Positions 1 to 10,259 of a stretch of 64,000 bases of DNA are shown here, piece after piece (the first letter of the stretch is position 1; the number at the start of each line of letters is the position of its first letter). The notes beneath the pieces were generated by a model. That model ran no database searches and had not been told where the DNA came from. It worked only from the letters and a program-made list of their open reading frames with translations. The DNA comes from Erodium maritimum. Its lineage: Eukaryota; Streptophyta; Magnoliopsida; Geraniales; Geraniaceae. The stretch spans positions 60,311,675 to 60,375,674 of the forward strand of contig OY997594.1 of NCBI GenBank assembly GCA_963921825.1, in the 5' to 3' direction. A program made the position numbers and the translations under genes.

Positions 1-745
1 CATTCACGGTACCGGCTGGATGCCGTTTCCATGACAAAATCCAGAAGCTTGGTAAAGTGAGGTCTTGTTTCGAACTCGTACAACATATGAGAAAATAAAA
101 ACACCAGGATTAGTAATTATATAAGAAATAATTAAATGAATCAATGAGTGCGAAAATGTAATGTACTTACGCTGAGCTGGTAGAACATAACCTCCTTAGC
201 ACTTTCAGGAACTTCATGGAAGAACGCCTGGCCCATGGGGATGTAAGTCCGCACTATGGACCCAATCACCCGTACGGCATCCTCCCTCTCAAGCGTCCCT
301 GTCAGGTGTTTACCGTTATGGCCAAGATAAATTTTCCCCCTGGCGGAGCCAGATCCCTGAGCCTACGGTGGAGGTTCTTGTTGGTCACAATACCTCGCTT
401 CCCCGTCTTGGTCTTTGTTATGGTGGAGGGCACCTCTCCTCCGGCCAGCATGGCAGCCACATCTTCATCGTCCTCCACTAGTTTTCGGGAACGAATGCTC
501 AGGACATTTTCCCGGTTGGTGGTAGATGCTGCCTCACTACCACCGGGAGAAGGGGCTGCCTCACTACAACCGGGAGAAGGAGACTCGCAGTCTCGAAGGC
601 GCCGCATTGTAGGTGCCCGAGCCGTTGTATTTTGGGTGGAGTCTTGGGTGGTTCCACCAGATGCGCAGGGTTGCGCTCGAAGGGCCTCGGGGGCGGTCAA
701 GAAGTTGAGCCGGTTGTAGAACTTGTTATAATTTCTCTTCCCCAT
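1..745 (-). pseudogene. Ptta/En/Spm-type (TNPA-like) transposase, 5' part, frameshifted
   Basis: The minus-strand reading frame from 745 encodes a basic N-terminus and then a low-complexity Ser/Pro/Gly stretch. The core around 380-180 (PPGGKFILAITVNT, then LTGTLEREDAVRVIG and YIPMGQAFFHEVP) matches my knowledge of the plant transposase Ptta/En/Spm family, the DNA-binding partner protein of CACTA transposases. The frame stops at 302; the conserved reading continues in another frame directly after it, so one base is missing near 301-304. A likely intron runs from about 172 (GTAAGT donor) to about 77, followed by an exon reading FETRPHFTKLLDFVMETASSRYRE that leaves the window. The gene is on the same strand as tnp2 and downstream of it. 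Confidence 0.7.
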
Positions 746-1689
746 CCTGCGAAGTCATGTGAACTCAAATCATACTTAGATGTAGAAAATATAGCATAGA
801 AACTCAACAAAAAAATTGCAATCCTATACATAGCTCACCCATAAATTTAAAGTCTACAACAGTTCGGTGCTAATGCGTGAATGGGTAAATTTAAACTTTG
901 TGCACAGAATCTTAACCCTAACCAAGGCAATCAATTCAAAAATAAATGTACAGTGGGACTGGATTTTAGGATTTTATGTACAATTAGAACTAGGATCAAG
1001 CCAATTAAAACAGGCAATGTCTAAATGTACAATGTCAAGCTAAAAATAGAAAATGCTACAAATGTCTAAATTTCATATATGGATAAGTTAGCCAAATATC
1101 CGGTACATTATTATGCATATACAAGAAATAAATTCATATATCGAGGAGCATGTATTTGAAAATTTAATGATTATTGAAGGGTAAATTAGTCTTTTATAGA
1201 TTATTTTTTAACGTTAACGAAATCGTCATTTATCGATGGATAAACGAAAAGTGCATGTATGTTTTGGAAACAAAAAAAAGTGAGGACTGCATGTATGTGC
1301 TAAAAAATCTTTCGAATGCATATTATTAGGGTTTCCCCTTGAATCTAAAGTCTAAACACTAAGTCACCAACAGATTCTGATGTTTTACTCTTATACATCA
1401 TAAATCTCATTATCATATGCTTATCCAGTAAAGCTAAACAAATAACAAAACTCTGACCCACTTCAACTACATTACACTAATCCTATTTCTAATATCCTAT
1501 TATTCAATCTCTCAATTCTCTGAATCTCACATTCAAAGTACCTGTTTATGATTATCTTAGTAATCTCATTATCTTCGAGCATAATTGAATCACCCCTCAC
1601 CTGATATTCTTTCTAAAATCACACTTCATACATTTAGTATCGGTTCTACTTATTCTAAAGATTATATCCACCTCTCTGACATGTCATTA
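746..1689. other. AT-rich interior of CACTA copy 1, no gene seen
   Basis: This stretch is AT-rich, without a reading frame of interest. It lies between the TNPA-like coding exon (ending at 745) and a CT-rich leader candidate (1810-2220). If that leader belongs to the same transcript, this is its first intron: there is a GTACGT donor on the minus strand at about 1826. Confidence 0.4.
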
Positions 1690-1809
1690 TACCCTAATAT
1701 ACTCTCATCAACATCACATACAAACAACATACACAAATGTACCTCATTTTCAGGAGAGTTTCTATTTTTGCAACCTCGTCAACTACAAGAGGGAAGAAGA
1801 AGATAATTG

Positions 1810-2218
1810 GACTAGAGGCACGTACCTGTCGAAGAGGAGCGCGAACAGATGTGGTCGGAGACGAGCGGATCGGGCGAGAAGAGGTCGGCGACGACGAGCT
1901 CTGGTCGGAGACCTTGACGCTCGGCAGCGAACAGGTCGGAGACCACACTATCTGGTCGGAGACCTTGACGGTAGGCAGCGAACAGGTCGGACACGAGAGA
2001 GGCGTTGACGTTGGGCCTCGAAGACGTCGTCGACGGCGAGATCTGCTCGGACACGACAACCCCTGGTCCAGTACGACTCGCCTGCGGCGCGAACAGGTCG
2101 GCGACGAGCGGATCGGCCGAGATTGGTCACCGGCGACTGAGAGAGAGGGAGAGAAGACAGACGAAGAAGATGCGAGAAATGAGGGAAAAGGGAGGCTGAA
2201 TCGGTCTTGACCTAACAT
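1810..2218 (-). promoter_or_regulatory. probable leader exon of the TNPA-like gene, with 51-bp tandem repeats
   Basis: Read on the minus strand, this is a CT-rich tract starting just below a palindrome (2228-2258) and ending in a strong splice donor (CGACAG then GTACGT, near 1826). The same layout (palindrome, CT-rich leader, GTACGT donor) is seen for the other two transcription units of the element, so I infer a leader exon. The open frames on both strands here come from repeats, not from conserved protein. Confidence 0.4.
1901..2003. repeat. 51-bp tandem repeat, two copies
   Basis: A unit beginning CTGGTCGGAGACCTTGACG starts at 1901 and again at 1952. Period 51 bp equals 17 codons, which explains why long open frames appear on both strands. 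Shorter GGTCGG-rich degenerate copies flank it (1858-1900 and 2085-2110). Confidence 0.8.
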
Positions 2219-3090
2219 TTAGACTTGTCCCGACGGATGTAGATATACATCGGCCAAGACAAAACGATGCCGTTTTGTCACCAACACTTAGCATTTTTTG
2301 CATAATTTTTTACCTGGCCAATGGATATCGACATCCGTCGGCCAGCATAAGTTGACTACCATTAACCAAAACCCAAAACCCGTCAAATGGAACGATATAA
2401 GTACTTAGTATGACTCATAGTATGGACAGAACATCGTATAATACTCATACATATGACATACAAAAAATGAACAAGACAATGTCATACGTTATAAGCTGAA
2501 TATGTTCATGCACATAGTGGAACTGGCGATTTCGATCAATACGTTTCGGTGTCTCGCATATGATATAATCAAGACCGCTCATATCGTATCTACTATCCAA
2601 ACTAGTATACATATTTAAAAAAAAAACTTTCATCAAACGGATAATTCGTCGTTCATATGGTGGTCAAATTTCTTTTGTAAAATAGTCAACCTACTTTACC
2701 CACGTATTGGTAGCACTTGGCTCACGTATGTGTATCCGTCAGCCAAGTGCTGATGACCATACTGACGTATAGGCTGCATCCGTTTAGCAGGTTGGAACGA
2801 TGTCGTATTGATACAAACACTTGGCATTTTTTGGCGATATTGACAAACCTGGCCGATGGTTATATGCATCCGTCGGCTAGGACAGGTTGACCGACGTTGA
2901 CCGACTCCCAAAAACCAGTATTATTTCCCGACTATAGCATTATTGATAATTGAACGATATAGGTACGTAGTATGCCTCATATACAACATAAGATCGTACA
3001 TTACTCATACATAACACATAAAAAATATGAACGACACAACGTCATACGTTATAAGCTGAATATGTTCCAGCACATAGTGACAGGGCAGAG
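2218..3090. repeat. 560-bp direct duplication carrying four palindromic motifs
   Basis: Two diverged copies of one segment lie in tandem: the string GTCATACGTTATAAGCTGAA starts at 2481 and again at 3041, and matching blocks precede each. Imperfect palindromes of the form GGCCGACGGAT...ATCCGTCGGCC occur at 2228-2258, 2314-2345, 2713-2750 and 2850-2881. The same motif forms the subterminal repeats and the tnp2 promoter, so this is probably the binding-site cluster and promoter of the TNPA-like gene. The proposed role is inference from En/Spm biology. Confidence 0.65.
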
Positions 3091-3246
3091 TAGAACAAAT
3101 TTGCAAGAAACGTCATGCCACCTGGAAAACAGTTTATCTGCACAACCCATCATTGCATTTGTTTCAACTTGATAAGTTTGCACACATACAACACATTAGA
3201 AGTTACATGTTTGTACGTACAATATTAGTACTATGCTTATATATAT

Positions 3247-6200
3247 TTAATCGGATTCATGTATTTCGTCATTGTTGTATCCATGATCTTCGCAGTCATC
3301 TTCACTATTCTCGTCGTTATCGTCCACATCATGTACCTCTTGGAGACCGCCATCATAATGGGGTAACACATTTAGTTCCGCTACAAGAAGTGCAGTTTCA
3401 GGCTCGGACTCTTGGTAAGGAGCGTCAACCTCGTATGAAATGGATGGCAAACGATTTACCGAGATGAATAGTCCTCTAGGGGCAACCTTGTTCACAATCT
3501 TATACCCTCCACCCATTTTCGGGTCATCGATGTAGAATATCTGTAATGCACATTAAATAATTAGTAACACATCCAACAATGAAGTACAATACTATATACA
3601 ACTAATGCAACTTGCCTGCTTGGCCATGGTTGCTAGACATAATGGATCGTCGCGATATGCATTTGTGTTGGTATTTATGGATATCAAACCATTATCTACT
3701 TTCACGGAATTTAGATCATACCATCGACAGTAAAACAAAACAACCGGCATCCGCCCAGTGTACATAAGCTCAACGACGTATAACAACACACCGTAATATG
3801 CTACACCGCCCTCTGCATTTAGCATCACACCACTGTTCTGTGAGCTTCTTCCTTTATCGCGCTGTTTGGACAAGTATTTCACACCGTGTACATGACATTG
3901 CGCATAATAATTTACTCTCTGCACGTAACGACTCAGAGCCTTTGATGCCGTATATTGTTGATCGTCATCGGGATACGATTCCATCTGGGAATTTGTGCTT
4001 ACAGTTATTAGTACTACATACACATTGATAAATATATGTTTATTTATATATATAGGACTACACGTTTAACTGATATTGAACTTACGGTTTCCTTGAACAT
4101 TGAGCAAAATGTTCCAATGCGGTGTTGTAAATCGGTTGACCCTGGGTATTCCGTCTTATAATCCTCTTTGAAATCAATCATCTCGGAGCTGAATTCTTCA
4201 GCATTCTGCATAGCGGTCCAATGAGCGATACGCACGAATTCCTTTGTTAACAAGGGCTCCCATATTTGAATAGTTGGAAGCACATGTTTGGAAACAATTG
4301 AAATGCCCCATTTATCTGGGGTCTCCGGATCCACGAATCGTTTATCGAGGTACAAATTGATGAACGTCGCACATTGATGATTGATATACGATTCTGCGAT
4401 GCAACCCTCTGGGTATCGGTGGTTGCGCACCCATTTTTTGTAGTACCCCAATTCACGTTCCATCGAGAACATCCAAGTATAGTGGACAGGACCGGTTTGC
4501 AATACTTGAGATGGGAGATGTTTACATAAATGCACCATGATCGTGTGGAACGGCGGAGGGAATATCATTTCCAACTTACTGAGAATCAATACAATATCAA
4601 CCTGCATCTCTTTTAGCTTCTTCTTTGAAATCTCCCTTGCACAGAGAGACTGAAAGAAATTTGCAAGCTCACATATCACGGTGGCTACGTGCGGTGCCAC
4701 ATAAGGGCATACAATGATGGGAAGAATACGTTGCAGCAAAACATGATTGTCGTGTGTTTTAAGCCCAAAAAACTTCTTATCCTTCACGCTTATCTTGTTT
4801 TTCAAGGATCCCGCATAGCCCGATGGAAACCTTATATTTGTAACCTTATCAAGCGTTTCACCACGTTTCTCAGGCTTGATCGTGTAGTCGGCATAAGGCA
4901 TGAAAGTCTTATTGCCCGTTGTTTTGGCCCATAGATCCTTATGCACACCCAATTCCTCCCACATTTGTCTGGCTTTCAAATAATCTTTTGTTTTCCCAGG
5001 CAAGTTAAAAAGCGTTCCAATAAGATTGTCGCACACATTTTTTTCAATATGCATCACGTCCAATGCGTGCCTTGTATGCAAAGATTTCCAATACGGGAGT
5101 TCCCAAAATATCGACTCATGTGTCCAACACAACCTTTTCTGGCCGGCTTTGTTCTTCTGAGTAAACTTTGGATGTAACGACAGTTCGGGAAACTGAATGT
5201 CCGATATTTCTTCATATATTTCATACCCACTCTTTTCAAGGCGGGATTTTTTCATCTCCCGTTTCCCGTTGATTTTTTTATTTTTCCGTAATGCATGATT
5301 CTCTGGAAGTCCTTCCGTGCTCCTACGTAGTACGTCCTATTATGACTGTGAAGCCCTTCGAGATCATCCAGGCATATTGGACAAGCCTTATAACCCTTCG
5401 TCTGAATACCTCCCAACATTCCCAAACCGGGAAAGTCACTAATAGTCGATAAAACCGTCGCTCGCATCTTGAACGTTCGATTGTTGGTTGCATCAAAGGT
5501 TACAACCCCTTCGGACCACAACTTTTTCAAATCATCAATCAACGGTCTCATCAAAACATTTAGGCACTTCCCAGGCGACTTAGGGCCAGAAATCAACAGC
5601 GTTAAGATGTTAAATTCTTTCTTCATGCACGAGGTTGGAGGTAAATTGTAAGGCATAACTACAACGGGCCACACACTATAAGGGATAGCATTTGCACCAA
5701 ACGGACTAAACCCTTCAATTGCCAATGCAAGACGTACATTGGCAGCTTCAGATCCAAAACGAGGCCACGTCCTATCGAAGTCCAACCAGCCTTCCCCGTC
5801 TGCTGGGTGAGTCATCTTATCCGGGTCGATCCTTCTTTCCTCACTACCATGCCATTGCATTTTCTTTGCAATATCAGGTGAACTGTACAATTTCTGCAAC
5901 TGTGGAATAATTGGGAAATATCTAACAGTTTTCTTAGCCTTCGGTTTTCGCATTCCGACGAGCTTTTCATAGCGAGGTGAATCACATTTGTAGCACACGT
6001 CATCTTTCGCATTAGGTCCATCGAATAAGATACAACCATTTTCACATGCATGGTAAGTCTTGTAACCCATCCCGACACTCTTCAAAACACTCTTTGCCTC
6101 TTTGAATGAAGACGGGTAATGATTCTCAGCCGGTAACAATGCTTTATGCAACACACAAGACGCAGTGAATGCTTCATTCGACAATTGATATTTCTCCTTC

Positions 6201-6864
6201 AGAGCCATCAACTCCATGATAACCGTCAACCTATCCGTTTTCGCGTCTTTGTACAACTGTTTTTTATGCTCTTTCAATAACTTTGTGTAGTTGTCTGCCG
6301 CTTCTTGTGCAATCGACCTGTCAACATCTGCAATTTCATCGTCATCCTGTACCAATTCATCCATTTGTCCCCCACACTGAAATGGGAACACATCCTCCAT
6401 ATACTCCATAATTACTGGATCGCTCCGGTGCTCTTCATTCACTACTACATTTGCGCTACTTGATGAACCTCCAGTGTCCCAACTTCTTCTACTACTACTC
6501 ATTGCTTCTGTTAACATAGGCATGTTAAATTTTTCACCGTGAAAAATCCACACATCGTACCCCCTCATCATTCCGTTCCGAATCAAATGCATATATATAT
6601 CCGACACAGTTTGGTAAAATGCGTTAAGACAACTACCGCACGGACACCTGTGTGATTCAATATTAGGGAAATTTGTCTGTATATATTCGATAAATACCGC
6701 GACCCCTTCCATAAACTTCGGATCGTACTTACTGAAAGTCATCCAACTCTTATCAATATCATGATACACAGTCAATACTAACAACTATTGAACACAATAT
6801 CTAATAAATAGATCGATATACACAATAAGAGGAACAAAATTTATCAAATAAACATACGTACCAT
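3247..6864 (-). pseudogene. CACTA tnp2-type transposase, copy 1, frameshifted
   Basis: Catalytic transposase of the element. Rebuilt exons on the minus strand are a leader ending in the start codon ATG (6864-6862), 6760-4086, 3984-3616 and 3540-3247. Domains in order: transposase-associated N-terminus with a CPCGSC motif (DIDKSWM...HGE), tnp2/Transposase_21 core (WLDFDRTWPRF, YSVWPVVVMPYNLPP, TKGYKACPICLDD), a DUF4218-like region (LPYWKSLHTRHALDVMHIEKN, GPVHYTWMFSMERELG) and a DUF4216-like C-terminus (SQNSGVMLNA, YIDDPKMGGGYKI, acidic tail). A missing base near 5311-5316 breaks the frame; a second frame overlaps at 5252-5255. The first intron's acceptor is AT instead of AG (6762-6761), and the last intron (3541-3615) is GC-AG. 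No premature stop occurs in the rest, unlike copy 2. Confidence 0.9.
3541..3615 (-). other. GC-AG intron in tnp2, copy 1
   Basis: The minus strand reads AAGCAG then GCAAGT at the donor and ends TTACAG at 3541. Removing these 75 bp joins MAKQ to IFYIDDPKMGGG, restoring the conserved family motif. Without splicing the frame runs into a stop after CISCI. Copy 2 has the same non-canonical donor at 63603. Confidence 0.8.
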
Positions 6865-7282
6865 TCTCGAGCTTCAAGCACCTTCCACGACGCACGGTTC
6901 GTACCAATATCCAACACGAGCCACGAATGTTGTCAATATCGAACAAGACAAAAGATTCTTGTCAATAGTGACAAAAAAAAGGGAATCTTGTGTAGAGAAA
7001 AAGAAATGGAGGTGGGAGAGAAAAAAGAGATTTGGGAAGAAAGAAAGAAAGAGTTGGGAGATGAAAAAGAGATGGGAGAGAAGGTAAAGTTTTTTGAGTG
7101 GCTGTGAATCTGTCCAGCGGAAAACACTTGGCCGACGGATGCATGTATCCATCGGCCAGCTGAAACAGATACAGAAAACGGTACCGTTTTCATCCCTGGA
7201 CGCGTTCATTAAGGGATACGCTGTCGTTTTTCCTTGACCGACGGATGTGCGTATCCATCGGCCAAGACGAGAGAGTATATAA
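6865..7282. promoter_or_regulatory. divergent promoter between tnp2 and the accessory unit, copy 1
   Basis: Two imperfect palindromes (7128-7159 and 7233-7266) of the GGCCGACGGAT/ATCCGTCGGCC type lie between the tnp2 leader, a CT-rich minus-strand tract down to 6862, and a plus-strand TATATAA box at 7276-7282. The palindromes match the element's subterminal motif, which in En/Spm-like systems is bound by the TNPA protein. I infer autoregulation of both units from here. The corresponding region in copy 2 is 59941-60354. Confidence 0.65.
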
Positions 7283-8468
7283 CTCCCTCGAACCCTAGTT
7301 CCTCCCATTTCAGACTCAACAGCCCCCTTCCACTCTTCTCTCCATCCAGCCGCCCCTGCCTCTCTCTGCCATCTTCGACGCCGTCCACCGCCAGCCGCCG
7401 CCCTCCACCCGCCGCCGCCTGCTTCCTATCTCTGCTCTAACTCCTCCATCTCCTCCCTCAGATGAAGTTATGTTTGAAATTTGTACAAACATTTATCATG
7501 GTTTTAGATTTGTTTCAGAAATTTTAAAATGTTGATACTTTCATAGTGTGTACATCGGCTAGGAAGCCCGTAGAAAAAATGCTCAAAACTAGAACGTTTA
7601 ACTGATATTTGTTTTAGGTAATACCAAAATTTACACATCAACGAAAAATAGGATTACGTATGAAAAAGGAGTACATAACAGACAAAAAATATATACTCCA
7701 AGATAGTGCAACAAAATGTACGTTAATGTACAAAGAACGACGTTACAACAAAATGTACACCTGCAATACAATAAATTCGTATATTATCTTAAGATCAAGC
7801 TGAATACATCTCATATAAAAAGATTGAGTATTGACCACTGTATGTCTTCTTATATTGTATAGTTTTTATTCTTAGACTGTCTATATACTTTTAAATGTTT
7901 CAGAAAATTTTAGATTTGTTTCCAAAGTGTGTAAACTTTCATAGTTGTTGCTACTTAAATGTATATGAAATGGTTACTTAGGTCCCCTTTTTTGTCTTCT
8001 CATAACCCATATGTCATATGAACAAGTCGGGGTAATACCCGACCCAATGGGTACATATTGGGTAGGGTATTCATCAGCTTTTGGGTATTAAAATCGGGTA
8101 GGGTACGGGTATCACAAAATCCGACCCATACCCTACCAATTGCCGTCCCTAGTTTCCGGGCAGTTTAGTGTCAACATAATTTAGGGTTTAAAGAATGTAG
8201 GGTTGCAGAATTAAGCTACGGGTTTCAGGGCAATTTAGTTTCACAATAATTTTAGGTTTCAGGAATTTTTGGTTGCACAAATAATTAACCTTGTGTTTAA
8301 TAAGGGTTTTCGGGAAGTTTAGTTTCAAAATATTTTAGGGTTTAATAATATACGATACATGTGTGACAAAGATTCAAAAAATTAGAAAAGTAGGGTGTAA
8401 TATAATGCACGATATGTTTGCATCCTGAAAAACAAGTTCATTCGTGTGTGTATTAGGTTATCCTTTCG
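7283..8468 (+). other. leader exon and first intron of accessory unit, copy 1
   Basis: Downstream of the TATA box is a C-rich leader to about 7467. In copy 2 the leader ends GAAG followed by a GTACGT donor; in copy 1 five bases are missing there (GAAGTTATG), so the donor is lost. The intron-like part contains a region of GGGTA/TACCC repeats (about 8025-8155) ending in a hAT-like terminus (rev. CTAGGGACGGCAATT), then three degenerate copies of a 65-80 bp repeat (8152-8345, core GGGCAATTTAGTTTCA). No coding sequence is seen. Confidence 0.5.
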
Positions 8469-8790
8469 ATGGATGACAACAATAGCAGTAGTGTTGGGGA
8501 GAACAACCTAACTGGGGCAGATCACTTTGATGAAGAAGTTCCCGTAGTGACGGAAGTAGACTGGGAAAAATCAATGAACTTAGTGATGAACAAATTTGCT
8601 TAGGGGACTTTCTTCAATGCACGAGGTAAAGACTCGCATGTATATTAGGCGGCTGATTTAAGCTGAAGGAGATAGACTTAGAAAGGAAAAGGAAGAACGA
8701 GATAGGGTCGCCGCTGCGAGACACTCTGCTCGAAGCACAAGACGGACTCCGTCTATTGGATCGACTTCTAAGCGCCCGTCCCGAGACTAG
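8469..8790 (+). pseudogene. accessory ORF A of CACTA copy 1, disrupted
   Basis: The frame starts MDDNNSSSVGEN and would be 106 aa as in copy 2, but an extra T near 8596 shifts it into a stop at 8601-8603 (44 aa), and a second change makes a stop in RRLISAEGD (TTTCAG to TTTAAG, about 8660). The remainder, rich in Arg, Lys and Glu, is recognisable to 8790. I do not recognise the family. It resembles ORF B, which follows: both start MDD..SSVGE and have an Arg/Glu/Ala helical middle and a S-DG-TS-RP/RG motif. An acceptor-like TTAG lies just upstream. Confidence 0.6.
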
Positions 8791-8965
8791 TTTACTACTT
8801 AATTAGTGTATGAACGATGTTTAAATTAGGTTATATTTAAGTTCGTTTTGTATGCCTCGGTGATTAATATGCTAATACATTTTATGATGCTAATATACAT
8901 AAGTTTAAATTTGTTTCTGTTGTATTCGTTTTGATATAGTACTAAGACTTTCTTTCATTTAGTCA

Positions 8966-9397
8966 ATGGATGACAGAAGTAGCGTAGGGGAGAGCATTAT
9001 CCCAGATGACGAATATGATAGACCTCAACAAGTGGGGCCTGATTTGCATGCTGAGATGATGCGCTTATTCAACAACATTCTAAGAGAGTCTTTGCCATGC
9101 ACGAGAGTTGTAACAGCTGCTCGAATGAGGTTACTGGGCCTCATTAACCGAGAGGGACGAAGGATTGCGGCTGAAGAAGCTGCTGAAAGACAAAGACTTG
9201 CTGCTGAACGAGCCGCTGAACGAGCTGCTGCAAGAGCTAAGCTTGAGGAAAGAGCTAGGCATATTCATGCAAGGGTTGCTGCTCTCTCAGAGTCTCGTAC
9301 ATCTGATGGAGCCACCTCCATGCGCGGCCCGAAGCATGACGCAAGGGTGTACGTGCAGTGGCTGAAAGACAACTTTGTGCGCGAGGACGAAGACTAG
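8966..9397 (+). CDS. accessory ORF B of CACTA copy 1, unknown function
   Basis: 143 codons from ATG at 8966 preceded by an acceptor-like CATTTAG. The protein starts MDDRSSVGES, has a predicted long charged helix at about residues 55-115 (repeated AAERxR, likely coiled coil), and ends in a basic-then-acidic tail (VQWLKDNFVREDED). The homologous frame in copy 2 has a CAA to TAA stop at codon 22. It is a paralogue of ORF A. No catalytic motif is visible; a DNA-binding or partner role is speculation. Confidence 0.55.
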   Translation: MDDRSSVGESIIPDDEYDRPQQVGPDLHAEMMRLFNNILRESLPCTRVVTAARMRLLGLINREGRRIAAEEAAERQRLAAERAAERAAARAKLEERARHIHARVAALSESRTSDGATSMRGPKHDARVYVQWLKDNFVREDED

Positions 9398-9633
9398 ACG
9401 CCTAGCTAGAATATTAATTTCCTACTATTTAACTGATGTGTGTTAAGGATGACTTTTATTTCAATAGCACTTTTTATATGACTTTGTAATTTGAATGTTT
9501 AACGGTTGTTTTAATTTTTGTTCACTTTATTTATTAAGTGTTGGTTTATATGAATATTATTTGCGTATGATTTGACTTAATTATTTGGGATTGATTATAA
9601 TTGTAATATGTTCTTTGACTCAAGTTAGGATAT

Positions 9634-10017
9634 ATGGAACCAAACTCTGATCGTAGACTAGAGCGTAGGTGGCGTCGACGTGAAAATGCGAGAACAGTTG
9701 TACCTGGTCCACATGGAGTCAACGCTGCAGCTGCGCCAGCGTGGGTCCAACATTATTCCCTATTAGTCCAGGAAGCACATCAACGCTACGACTATATTTC
9801 TCACCTGATGCATGAGAAAGGTATGGACATACCTCCACTCCCTGTTGGAGGCCCGCAGCATACCCCTCCGTGGTTGAACGAGGAATGGATGAACGAGGTT
9901 CAAGACAATGACCTTCAAGCTAGAGCGGAGCCTGCGTGGTTTGGACGTTTTGTGGAATGGATGGAAGTGACCAAAGAAATGCAAGACCGTGTCATCAGAA
10001 ACCTGCTTGGTTCGTAA
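9634..10017 (+). CDS. accessory ORF C of CACTA copy 1, unknown function
   Basis: 127 aa from ATG at 9634, preceded by an acceptor-like AAGTTAG. The start MEPNSDRRLERRWRRRE is very basic; the middle is Trp/Pro-rich (PAWVQHYSLLVQEAHQRYDYI, PPWLNEEWMNEV) and the end is helical. The same 127-codon frame is open in copy 2 (58000-57617) with only a few amino-acid changes, so it is the one accessory frame intact in both copies. I do not recognise the family. It points toward the terminus, divergent from tnp2. Confidence 0.6.
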   Translation: MEPNSDRRLERRWRRRENARTVVPGPHGVNAAAAPAWVQHYSLLVQEAHQRYDYISHLMHEKGMDIPPLPVGGPQHTPPWLNEEWMNEVQDNDLQARAEPAWFGRFVEWMEVTKEMQDRVIRNLLGS

Positions 10018-10259
10018 CTCTATTAGGCGTGTCTGTGTTTTCTTTTTTGAGTATGTTTAATGTTGTGATTCTGTGAACACATTATCTGGCAAATGTTTCC
10101 ATAACTGTTTCCAAACACATTATCTATGAACTGTTTTTTTATATACGCATTGTTTCATACATATTTCATGTGTAATGTCGTTATGTTCATCGGGATACCG
10201 TTTCATACATATTTCATGTGTAATGTCGTTATGTTCATCGGGATACCGTTACATTCTTT

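Noticed and set aside
1737..2210. 157-codon plus-strand and 174-codon minus-strand open frames
   Set aside because: Both arise from the 51-bp (17-codon) tandem repeat and GGTCGG-rich composition; no conserved motif, and open frames occur in several phases.
4689..5651. Plus-strand frames opposite tnp2
   Set aside because: Antisense shadows; the same ones appear opposite copy 2.
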